The translations under genes and the position numbers were made by a program. This document shows positions 54,209 to 61,440 of a DNA stretch of 64,000 nucleotides, piece after piece. The DNA lies in the NCBI RefSeq assembly GCF_000212735.1, contig NC_015510.1, forward strand, positions 6,077,001-6,141,000, in the 5' to 3' direction. Numbering within the stretch: position 1 is the stretch's first letter; every line of letters starts with the position of its first letter. Under the pieces are notes generated by a model. That model did not search any database, was not told the DNA's origin, and was given only the letters and a program-made list of their open reading frames with translations. Source of the stretch: Haliscomenobacter hydrossis DSM 1100 (GTDB lineage Bacteria > Bacteroidota > Bacteroidia > Chitinophagales > Saprospiraceae).

Positions 54209-54556
54209 ATGAGTAAGGGTTTATTGAAAACCAAGAGCTATGCTTTTGCCATTCGGATCGTTAAACTATCGCAGTATCTCCAATCTGAAAAGAAAGAATT
54301 TGTGTTGAGTAAGCAGGTCCTTCGCAGTGGCACTGCAATAGGAGCATTGCAACGAGAGGCCGAGTTTGGTCAAAGTAAAGCTGATTTCATCAGCAAAATG
54401 AGTATCTCCTTGAAAGAAGCCAATGAAACGGAATTTTGGCTCTGCTTGTTGAAAGATACTGGATACATAGAACAAAACTTATTTGATAGTTTGTGCTCAG
54501 ATTGCAAAGAACTAATAGCAATGCTTGTAGCAACCGTCAAAACGGCAAAGAAATGA
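54209..54556 (+). CDS. Four-helix-bundle protein (23S rRNA intervening-sequence family)
   Basis: The 115-residue protein has the four-helix pattern of the S23/IVP family: SYAFAIRIVKLSQYLQ, VLSKQVLRSGTAIGALQREA, FISKMSISLKEANETEFWL and KELIAMLVATVKTAKK. Relatives lie in spirochaete 23S rRNA insertions and, widely, in Bacteroidota chromosomes; their role is unknown. The ATG at 54209 is used. The gene is bracketed by the 22-copy AAGTGAA array and a T-rich ATTTTTC run, which is unusual. Confidence 0.88.
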   Translation: MSKGLLKTKSYAFAIRIVKLSQYLQSEKKEFVLSKQVLRSGTAIGALQREAEFGQSKADFISKMSISLKEANETEFWLCLLKDTGYIEQNLFDSLCSDCKELIAMLVATVKTAKK

Positions 54557-54569
54557 CCCAAACCTGGGC

Positions 54570-54610
54570 TTCTATTTATTTTTCATTTTTCATTTTTCGT
54601 TTTTCATTTA
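54570..54610. repeat. TTTTTCAT run, weak counterpart of the GAAAAGT array
   Basis: Four words of the TTTTTCAT kind in tandem (ATTTTTCATTTTTCATTTTT). On the other strand they read ATGAAAAATG, close to the GAAAAGT word of the array on the other side of the four-helix-bundle gene. Confidence 0.6.
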
Positions 54611-54644
54611 AAAAAAGAAACCCGCCCTGGCGAACCAAAGCGGG
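54611..54644 (-). terminator. Terminator of the glutamine synthetase gene
   Basis: On the minus strand CCCGCTTTGG-TTCG-CCAGGGCGGG forms a stem with one mismatch and a stable TTCG loop, followed by TTTCTTTTTTT. Confidence 0.9.
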
Positions 54645-54670
54645 CTAGTTGGCATATGTCTATGCAGGAA

Positions 54671-55681
54671 CTAGAGCGATGCTGCTTTGACCGTCTTGAT
54701 GATTACTGCTGCCACTTTGTATGGGTCAGCAGCGGAGTTTGGACGACGATCTTCCAAATAACCTTTCCAGCCTTTTTCAACGGTAACAACGGGGATGCGA
54801 ATCGATGCACCACGGTCAGATACACCATAGCTGAAGGTGTCAATGGATTGAGTCTCGTGCTTACCCGTCAAGCGCAAATGGTTATCCGGGCCGTAAACAG
54901 CGATGTGCTCGGCGATAACTGGACGGAAAGATTCGAGTACTTTTTCGTAAATTTCTTTGCTTCCTGCGGTACGAAGAAGTGTATTGGAGAAGTTGGCGTG
55001 CATGCCTGAACCATTCCAGTCGCCCTTTACCGGCTTGCAATGCCACTCGATGGCAACGCCATGTGCTTCGCCCACGCGCTCGAGCAGGTAACGAGCAACC
55101 CAAATTTGGTCACCAGCAGATTTTGCCCCTTTGGCAAAAATTTGGAACTCCCATTGGCCCGTAGCTACCTCAGCGTTGATCCCTTCAACGTTTAGGCCAG
55201 CTTCGAGGCAGATATCCAGGTGCTCTTCGATGATGTCGCGGCCATAAGCTTTGCCATATCCAACAGAGCAATAGTATGGACCCTGTGGAGCCGGATAACC
55301 ACTTTCGGGGAAGCCCAATGGTTTATTGATCGACGGATCCCAGAGGAAATATTCTTGTTCAAAACCGAACCAGAAGTCATTGTCATCGTCTTCAATGTGA
55401 GCGCGACCATTGGTTGGGTGCGGATTGCCGTCTGCGCTCAGTACCTCCGTCATCACCAACCAGCCATCTTTGCGGGTTGGATCAGGATACAATGCTACCG
55501 GTTTCAACAGACAATCAGATGAGTTGCCTGGAGCTTGTTCGGTGGAGCTACCGTCGAAGGACCACATTGGGCAGTCTTCTAATTTTCCGCTAAAATCAGA
55601 AACAATCTTTGTTTTACTGCGCAAGCTTTGCATGGGTTGATAACCATCCAACCAAATGTACTCTAGTTTTGCTTTTGCCAT
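54671..55681 (-). CDS. glnII: Glutamine synthetase, type II (eukaryotic-like)
   Basis: The 336-residue enzyme makes glutamine from glutamate, ammonia and ATP. It is the short GSII form, with a beta-grasp start (LEYIWLDGYQPMQSLRSKTK), MWSFDGSSTEQAPG, FGFEQEYFLWD, NAEVATGQWEFQI, and GDWNGSGMHANFS. The NHLRLTGKHETQSID and ASIRIPVVT sites complete the catalytic barrel. Type II enzymes occur in eukaryotes, some actinobacteria and rhizobia, and in Bacteroidota. An OmpL-like porin gene precedes it on the same strand, beyond a stem-loop. Confidence 0.97.
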   Translation of the reverse strand: MAKAKLEYIWLDGYQPMQSLRSKTKIVSDFSGKLEDCPMWSFDGSSTEQAPGNSSDCLLKPVALYPDPTRKDGWLVMTEVLSADGNPHPTNGRAHIEDDDNDFWFGFEQEYFLWDPSINKPLGFPESGYPAPQGPYYCSVGYGKAYGRDIIEEHLDICLEAGLNVEGINAEVATGQWEFQIFAKGAKSAGDQIWVARYLLERVGEAHGVAIEWHCKPVKGDWNGSGMHANFSNTLLRTAGSKEIYEKVLESFRPVIAEHIAVYGPDNHLRLTGKHETQSIDTFSYGVSDRGASIRIPVVTVEKGWKGYLEDRRPNSAADPYKVAAVIIKTVKAASL

Positions 55682-55723
55682 GATTGCTTTTAGTTTAAAA
55701 ATTGGTGTTTGAAGTTAAAAACA

Positions 55724-55762
55724 GAGTGCTCAAAAGCTACCCATCGGCAGTGTTGAGCACTC
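55724..55762 (-). terminator. Hairpin between the porin gene and glnII
   Basis: On the minus strand GAGTGCTCAA pairs with TTGAGCACTC around a 19-base loop, and TGTTTTTAA follows. It either ends the porin transcript or partly attenuates read-through into glnII. Confidence 0.75.
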
Positions 55763-55787
55763 GAGCTATCTCAAAATTTGGTTTGAG

Positions 55788-56891
55788 TTAGAAGCTGTAA
55801 ACTGCAGCCAGGAGGAATACTGAATTTGCTTTCAGTGCTTCATCGCTGTATGAAGTAAAGGTACCAGTGGCTTTAGCAGAATCAAAACGCAATTCAGGAA
55901 TCAAGCGCAAATTGTTGGCGATAGTAACGTTTCCGGACAAAGTCAAGGCAAAAATGTTATTGTCAACCTCTCCAAAAAGGAAACCGTCGTTATCGTTGAT
56001 GGATTCAGCGCGCAATCCCATGAGGAAAGAATCGCTGAAAGCATACTTGGCGTACAAAGCCACACCTGACCAACTCGCATCGCCATCATCATCGGATGAC
56101 AGGGTACGCATGGACGCGTTTAACCCCAGCCCAAATTTTTCCGTTGCCTGGAAAGAAGCGGTGAGGTCAAATTGATTGTTGATGATTTCAGGCGTATCTT
56201 CGGTTTCTTCTGCAAAGCGTCCACCGAGGTAGTTCAAATACGCTGAAAAATTACCACCAGCATAGGAAAGCTGTGCACCAATGTGCTGGCCTTTTACCAC
56301 GTCAATTTTGGTATCGGTATCGCTAAACATGCCCAACATCACTCCAAAGTTGTCCGAAAGCGCAAGATTCGCTTTGATACCCGTATGGAAGAATGGGCCG
56401 TAAGAAAACTGGTATGAAGTACTGTAGTTCACATTGACGTTCGCATCAATGACTTCATAACCATAATAAGTACCGAAATTACCTAGCGTAAACTTCAAGG
56501 CGTCGGTTGGTGAATAAGTGACAAACAACTGTTTGATGGCAGTCAGGGTAGTTACCTTCCCATCTGCATCAAATCCGCCGTTGGCAGCTTCTGCACGAGG
56601 ACCGAATGCCAAATCAGCCACAAAACCTACTTTGCCTTCTTTGGAGAAGATCACGTTGGCCATGCCCAAATTGAATGAATTGTTGGATCCGCCAGTAAAG
56701 CTAGTGGGAAGTGGTGCTTGTCCCGCCAGGAAATAAGCATCCACTGCACCTTTGATTTCAAAAGGAGATTCAGGTACTGAATCACCTACACTCTGAATTC
56801 CTGCCGTTGCAAGGTCAGTAGTTCGAGCAAAAGAAATGTTTGCAATTGTAGCAAACAACATTAGACATACTGCACTGTAAATAATTCTCAT
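55788..56891 (-). CDS. OmpL-like outer-membrane beta-barrel porin
   Basis: The 367-residue protein has a signal peptide (AVCLMLFATIANISFA) and a chain of amphipathic strands ending in the aromatic LAAVYSF, as in beta-barrels of the bbp2/OmpL-like porin family. It contains AGQAPLPTSFTGGSN, VIFSKEGKVGFVADLAFGP and LKFTLGNFGTYYGYEVID. In Bacteroidota this family is often found next to ammonium transport or glutamine synthetase genes, so a part in nitrogen uptake is likely. The ATG at 56891 (MRIIYSAVC) is used. Confidence 0.85.
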   Translation of the reverse strand: MRIIYSAVCLMLFATIANISFARTTDLATAGIQSVGDSVPESPFEIKGAVDAYFLAGQAPLPTSFTGGSNNSFNLGMANVIFSKEGKVGFVADLAFGPRAEAANGGFDADGKVTTLTAIKQLFVTYSPTDALKFTLGNFGTYYGYEVIDANVNVNYSTSYQFSYGPFFHTGIKANLALSDNFGVMLGMFSDTDTKIDVVKGQHIGAQLSYAGGNFSAYLNYLGGRFAEETEDTPEIINNQFDLTASFQATEKFGLGLNASMRTLSSDDDGDASWSGVALYAKYAFSDSFLMGLRAESINDNDGFLFGEVDNNIFALTLSGNVTIANNLRLIPELRFDSAKATGTFTSYSDEALKANSVFLLAAVYSF

Positions 56892-57029
56892 GTTTAAATA
56901 TTTGAGGGTTAGAGAATGTAACAAACACTCCCACGAGTTTGGCGCGTGGAAACCTACCCTTACATCCATGATCACGATCCTGGATTCAGGGAGATATTTG
57001 ATAATCCATTCTCATCCTCTCAAAAATCA

Positions 57030-57061
57030 TTTGAGAAAATGCGCAAGATGTTTTACCTTTG
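57030..57061 (+). promoter_or_regulatory. Consensus promoter of a predicted small RNA
   Basis: TTTG (57030-57033), 20 bases, TACCTTTG (57054-57061): a perfect match to the Bacteroidota consensus TTTG/TAnnTTTG. Confidence 0.75.
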
Positions 57062-57066
57062 CTCAG

Positions 57067-57139
57067 CTTTAGTTGAAAATGGATTACCGTTTTCTTTCGC
57101 AGGCTTCCAGATTCCCACAAATCTTGGAAGCCTTTTTTT
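57067..57139 (+). ncRNA. Predicted small RNA of about 73 nt
   Basis: The promoter just described would start a transcript near 57067. It meets a terminator (AGGCTTCCAG with CTTGGAAGCCT, one bulge, then TTTTTTT) at 57101-57139. No known RNA family was recognised. A possible 37-codon ORF (ATG at 57079) runs through the terminator and is not convincing. The word GCTTTAGTTGAAAAT at its 5' end recurs at 57186. Confidence 0.5.
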
Positions 57140-57715
57140 GTTTTTGTGTAGACCTGTTTGGGTCAAAGGCGAAAGATGAAAAATTGCTTTAGTTGAAAAT
57201 CCGGTTAATAATCCACAATCATCACTGACTGCGGACCACCTCGCCGAACCGGAATCGAGGTAAAAAACATGGATGAATTGGCTCCATTCGCCCACACGAA
57301 TGAATATTCAAACAATGCTTATTCTTTAAAGTGGTAAATTTGGCTAAGGGCAGGAGGGGTTTGTTGAGTAGCGCTTAGTTGCTTGGTTTGGTCTGCTTTG
57401 TTGACCTTGGCTTTACTTGATAATGTAAAAGTAGTAGCTCTCTCTGGCTATGACTACTTATTTTTTGCATTCAATGTTATGGCTAGCGCTATTAAATGTA
57501 GGTTTATTGTAAGTTAAAAAATTGATTTCCAGTTTATTGGGTAATTTATTTCCTTTTACGCCCAAGTACCCCCAAAGGCTTATTTTTTTATGAAAAATAA
57601 GTGAATTCAAGGTAAAAAATTTGCTTTTTTGCCTTGAATGGGCTAAAAAACTCTTTAAAAAGGGAAGAGCACGGTTTATCTGATTATCTTGAATTGTCTT
57701 TTATCGCCATTGCTT
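57140..57715. other. AT-rich intergenic region with two palindromes
   Basis: This region of about 575 bases holds no supported gene. It has a second copy of GCTTTAGTTGAAAAT at 57186, and near the right end two AT-rich palindromes: CTTATTTTTTTATGAAAAATAAG-like bases near 57580-57602 (loop short) and ATTCAAGGTAAAAAA/TTTTTTGCCTTGAAT at 57604-57638. They lie about 80 bases before the next start codon. Confidence 0.5.
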
Positions 57716-59794
57716 ATGCGCAGAACAATCACCCTTTTTATCCTTCTTGGAAGTGTAGGCCTGTTGAGGGCACAACAACCGGATAGTACCGTAGCTGATC
57801 CTATTCCCACCGATCTATTAGAGGATTTTTTGCAAAATAGCGGAGCTGAGTCTGGAGATTTTGATTTGAATGGACAATTTGATCTTTTGGCGGCATTTCA
57901 AAAACGACCACTCAACATCAATCGTTGTGACGAAGCGGATTTGCGCGAACTGGGCTTATTGAACGACATCCAGATCAACAACCTCATGCAGTACCGCAAT
58001 GTAGCCGGGCCTTTTTTGGCTTTGTACGAATTGCAAGTGATTCCCGGTTTTGATCTGCCTTTGATTCGCCGCATCCTGCCTTACCTGAGCACAGGGGGCG
58101 ATCTGGATGATTTTCAAGCCTCTTTGCTGGAAATGATCAGTGATGGCCGCAACGAGGTCCAACTGCGCTGGTCAAGGGTACTCGAAGAACAGGCTGGATA
58201 TGCCCAACCGGAATCGGCACAGTCGTATCTGGGAGATCCCAATCAACTTTTTTTGCGCTGGCGTCATACCTATTACAACCGCTTGAGTTTGGGCATTACC
58301 GCCGAAAAAGACCGTGGAGAAGCTTTTTTTAAAGGCAACAATTCCAAAGGATTTGATTTCTATTCGGCACACTTTTTTTTAAACAACTACCGCAAAAAGT
58401 TAAAATCCCTGGCTTTGGGTGATTTTAACGCCAGCTTTGGGCAAGGATTGATTTTGTTTTCAGGATTTAGTACGGGCAAAAGTGCTTACTCCACGTTGGT
58501 CAAGCGCAATGCCCGCAATTTGCGACCTTATGCCTCGGCCAATGAGGCCAATTATTTGCGCGGGGCAGGCATTACGTATGCGTTAAATAGCAACTTGGAT
58601 CTGACCGCTTTTGTATCCAGTCGACTACGCGACGGAAACCTGACCGGCTTAGATACGCTGGATGAAGAAGTGGCCAACTTCAGCTCTTTTATTGATGCCG
58701 GATTTCACCGAACTGCACGAGAAATTGAAGACAAAAATAGCGTTCGTCAGAACCTGGGTGGACTCTCCTTGCAATATCAAAACGGGGGCTACCGCCTGGG
58801 GCTCAACAATGTTTACCACCGCTTCGACAAGGCACTTACCCTCACTCCTCAACCTTACAATCGTTTTTTCTTTCAGGGGCAGTCTTTGTTCAACAGCAGC
58901 CTGGATTATTCCGCACGCTGGGGCAATGTCAATGCTTTTGGCGAAACTGCCTGGAGTGACAATGGCGCGGTGGCAACGATCAATGGTTTGCTCATGACCC
59001 TCGATCGCAGGGTTGACGCGGCGCTGGTATATCGGCATTACCCCCGCAATTATCAGGCTTTGGGGGCTTCTGCTTTTGGCGAAACCGACGGGGGACGCAA
59101 TGAAGAAGGTTTGTACATGGGCCTGGAACTGCGTCCTCGCACTGGTTGGACGGTCAACGCTTATTATGATGTCTGGCGGCATCCCTGGTTGCGCTTTCAG
59201 GCGGATGCACCTTCACGCGGCACGGAATGGCGGCTGAGGCTCACGTACGAAAAGCGTCGACGCATGCGGGCTTTTGTGGAACTACGCCAGGAAAACAAGG
59301 AAGAAAATTCCTTTGAAAATGCCACTGCCTATAATTTTCTGACGCCTACCCGTCTCTTACAGTTGCGTACTTATGTAAGTAATCAAGTGAGCAAAGCTTT
59401 GGAATTGCGCACCCGCGCCGATTGGGGTTATTGGGACGACGGAGTTGGCCCGCAAGAATTTGGGTTTGCCGTGGTTCAGGATGTGATTGTACATCCGATA
59501 GGTTTCCCACTGTCTTTTTCGACCCGCTTTGCCCTCTTCGATACAGATAGTTATAACGTGCGTTTTTATTATTACGAAAACGACCTGCTTAATACTTTTT
59601 CCATTCCACCTTATTATAACCGGGGTTCACGTTTTTACTTCAACTTGCGCTACCGCCCAGTTTCTGCGCTGACCATCGAAGCGCGTTTTGCCCAAACGTT
59701 TTGGTCCAATCAAACCGAAATCGGTACCGGTTTGGAAGCCATTAATGGACAGGTGCGGACGCAGGTGAGCGCGCAGGTGAAGTATGTGTTTTAG
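57716..59794 (+). CDS. Helix-hairpin-helix protein with C-terminal beta-barrel-like region
   Basis: The 692-residue protein has a signal peptide (LFILLGSVGLLRAQ). Residues about 75-130 hold two ComEA-type helix-hairpin-helix motifs (PLNINRCDEADLRELGLL, GPFLALYELQVIPGFDLPLI). The remaining 550 residues are alternating aromatic strands (LNNYRKKLKSLALGDF, GLYMGLELRPRTGWTVNAYY, ending VSAQVKYVF), which look like an outer-membrane barrel. Such HHH-barrel fusions are common in Bacteroidota; the function is unknown, and DNA handling at the outer membrane is only a guess. The ATG at 57716 is used. A GGTTCG cassette starts in its stop codon. Confidence 0.85.
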   Translation: MRRTITLFILLGSVGLLRAQQPDSTVADPIPTDLLEDFLQNSGAESGDFDLNGQFDLLAAFQKRPLNINRCDEADLRELGLLNDIQINNLMQYRNVAGPFLALYELQVIPGFDLPLIRRILPYLSTGGDLDDFQASLLEMISDGRNEVQLRWSRVLEEQAGYAQPESAQSYLGDPNQLFLRWRHTYYNRLSLGITAEKDRGEAFFKGNNSKGFDFYSAHFFLNNYRKKLKSLALGDFNASFGQGLILFSGFSTGKSAYSTLVKRNARNLRPYASANEANYLRGAGITYALNSNLDLTAFVSSRLRDGNLTGLDTLDEEVANFSSFIDAGFHRTAREIEDKNSVRQNLGGLSLQYQNGGYRLGLNNVYHRFDKALTLTPQPYNRFFFQGQSLFNSSLDYSARWGNVNAFGETAWSDNGAVATINGLLMTLDRRVDAALVYRHYPRNYQALGASAFGETDGGRNEEGLYMGLELRPRTGWTVNAYYDVWRHPWLRFQADAPSRGTEWRLRLTYEKRRRMRAFVELRQENKEENSFENATAYNFLTPTRLLQLRTYVSNQVSKALELRTRADWGYWDDGVGPQEFGFAVVQDVIVHPIGFPLSFSTRFALFDTDSYNVRFYYYENDLLNTFSIPPYYNRGSRFYFNLRYRPVSALTIEARFAQTFWSNQTEIGTGLEAINGQVRTQVSAQVKYVF

Positions 59795-59950
59795 GGTTCG
59801 GGGGTTCGGGGGGTCGAGGGTTCGGGGGTTACACACAATTCTAGCTCGAACCCTCGAACTACGAACCCTCAAACTACGAACCCTCAAACTACGAACCCCC
59901 GAACCCTCGAACTACGAACCCTCGAACTACGAACCCCCGAACCCTCAAAC
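59794..59950. repeat. Repeat cassette, GGTTCG type (longest right arm)
   Basis: The left arm (59794-59830) is GGGTTCGGGGGTTCGGGG. The right arm (59845-59950) contains about eleven CGAACCC words alternating with CGAACTA. The core of about 14 bases is ACACACAATTCTAG. The left arm begins at the last base of the TAG stop. The right arm ends just before the -7 box of queD. Confidence 0.9.
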
Positions 59951-59957
59951 TTTTCCC

Positions 59958-59965
59958 TATCTTTG
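59958..59965 (+). promoter_or_regulatory. -7 box of queD
   Basis: TATCTTTG, 20 bases before the start codon, matches TAnnTTTG. No TTTG is seen at -33, where the repeat arm lies. TATCTTTG at 60382-60389 plays the same role for ctlX. Confidence 0.5.
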
Positions 59966-59984
59966 CGCCTCAAAAAAACAATCC

Positions 59985-60341
59985 ATGGAGCTTTATAAGG
60001 AATTTAGCTTTGATGCTGCGCATTTTTTGCCCAATGTTTCTCCAGATCACAAGTGTGCGCACATGCACGGACACACCTATTATGTGCGGATACTTTTGGA
60101 GGGGCCTCTTGATCCTGTGTTGGGCTGGGTAGTTGATTTTGCGGAAGTCAAAAGCGCTTGGAAACCACTCGAAAAAATTCTGGATCACAAAATGCTCAAC
60201 GACATTGTGGGTTTAGAGAATCCTACTGCCGAGATCATTGCGGTATGGATCTGGGAGCGCATGAAGCCCAAGCTACCTTTGCTCAAATCCATTGAAGTTA
60301 AAGAAACGCCTACCACCGGTGTCGTATATAGTGGAAAATAA
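59985..60341 (+). CDS. queD: 6-carboxy-5,6,7,8-tetrahydropterin synthase
   Basis: The 118-residue enzyme makes 6-carboxytetrahydropterin in the queuosine pathway. The PTPS fold is shown by FSFDAAHFLPNVSPDHKCAH, MHGHTYYVRI (zinc histidines), GWVVDFAEVKSAWK and NPTAEIIAVWIWERM, and VKETPTTGVVYSG closes the site. The ATG at 59985 is used. The frame is open upstream only because the CGAACCC repeat has no stop in that frame. Confidence 0.95.
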   Translation: MELYKEFSFDAAHFLPNVSPDHKCAHMHGHTYYVRILLEGPLDPVLGWVVDFAEVKSAWKPLEKILDHKMLNDIVGLENPTAEIIAVWIWERMKPKLPLLKSIEVKETPTTGVVYSGK

Positions 60342-60422
60342 ACCGCAGAAGAGTAAGGAACGATGAACTAGGATTTTGTTTTATCTTTGTTGGGTTAACC
60401 TGTTTTAGCCCATAACCTACGT

Positions 60423-61355
60423 ATGCAAACAATTCTCCAAACAACCGATACCATCCTGATGGTGCGCCCTGCGCATTTTGGATTCAATGAAGAAACCGCG
60501 GCCAACAATGCATTTCAGGTCAACGACCAAAGTTTGAGCGCCATTGAAATTCAGGAAAAAGCCAAAGCCGAATTCGATGCTTTTGTTGCCAAACTGCGTT
60601 CGGTAGGTGTCAATGTTATTGTGGTAGAGGATACCTCCGATCCACTTACGCCCGATGCAGTTTTTCCCAATAACTGGGTTACATTTCACCAGGACGGACT
60701 GATCATCACCTACCCGATGTTTGCCCATAAACGCCGCTTGGAGCGTCGGGAAGACGTGCTCAACGACTTGGGGGAGGAGTTCACCATCACCAACCACGTG
60801 CGGATGGAAGGGCATGAAGCACAGGAGAAATACCTGGAAGGCACGGGTAGCATGATTTTGGATCGTCCCAATCGCCTGGTGTATGCCTGCTTGAGTCCGC
60901 GTACCGATCCCGAACTATTGGAGGAGTTTTCCCGAATCACTGGCTACACACCGGTCCTTTTTCATGCCGTAGACGGCCAGGGGCAGGATATTTACCACAC
61001 CAATGTGATGATGGCGTTGGGGGAAACATTTGTCGTCATCGTGCTGGATAGCATTCGGGATGCCGAGGATAAATCGGACTTGCTTGCTTATTTTGATGCT
61101 ACGGGCAAGGAAGTGATTGATTTGAGCCTTGAACAAATGATGTCTTTTGCCGGAAATATGCTGCAAGTGCGCAACAGCAGCGGGCAAACTTTTTTGGTGA
61201 TGTCTACGCAGGCTTATCAGTCTTTGACTCCCGCGCAAATTGCACAGATTGAAAAACATACCCAAATCTTGCACAGCCCTATCAATACCATTGAAACCTA
61301 TGGCGGAGGTAGCGCAAGATGTATGATGGCAGAGGTGTTTTTGCCGAAGGTATAA
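60423..61355 (+). CDS. ctlX: CtlX-type arginine/citrulline-related amidinohydrolase
   Basis: The 310-residue protein has the pentein-fold marks of the arginine deiminase superfamily: PDAVFPNNWVTFH near residue 78, EGTGSMILDRPNR near 140 and IYHTNVMMALGE near 190. The nucleophile sits near the end as GGGSARCMMAEVF (Cys about 300). It fits the CtlX group (citrulline utilisation hydrolase-type). The exact substrate cannot be read from sequence. It has its own -7 box and a hairpin terminator. Confidence 0.88.
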   Translation: MQTILQTTDTILMVRPAHFGFNEETAANNAFQVNDQSLSAIEIQEKAKAEFDAFVAKLRSVGVNVIVVEDTSDPLTPDAVFPNNWVTFHQDGLIITYPMFAHKRRLERREDVLNDLGEEFTITNHVRMEGHEAQEKYLEGTGSMILDRPNRLVYACLSPRTDPELLEEFSRITGYTPVLFHAVDGQGQDIYHTNVMMALGETFVVIVLDSIRDAEDKSDLLAYFDATGKEVIDLSLEQMMSFAGNMLQVRNSSGQTFLVMSTQAYQSLTPAQIAQIEKHTQILHSPINTIETYGGGSARCMMAEVFLPKV

Positions 61356-61376
61356 TTGGATAAGCCTTTAAAAAAG

Positions 61377-61408
61377 AAATGGCTGCCTCCACGCGGAAGC
61401 AGCCATTT
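61377..61408. terminator. Bidirectional terminator between ctlX and TonB receptor
   Basis: AAATGGCTGC pairs with GCAGCCATTT over a 12-base loop, with TCTTT after it on the plus strand and CTTTTTT on the minus strand. Confidence 0.85.
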
Positions 61409-61440
61409 TCTTTATCCATAAACTGGATGATCGTATAAAA

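Noticed and set aside
59784-59984. N-terminal extension of QueD rich in Arg, Thr and Leu
   Set aside because: It is a translation of CGAACCC repeats. The QueD family begins at MELYKEFSF.
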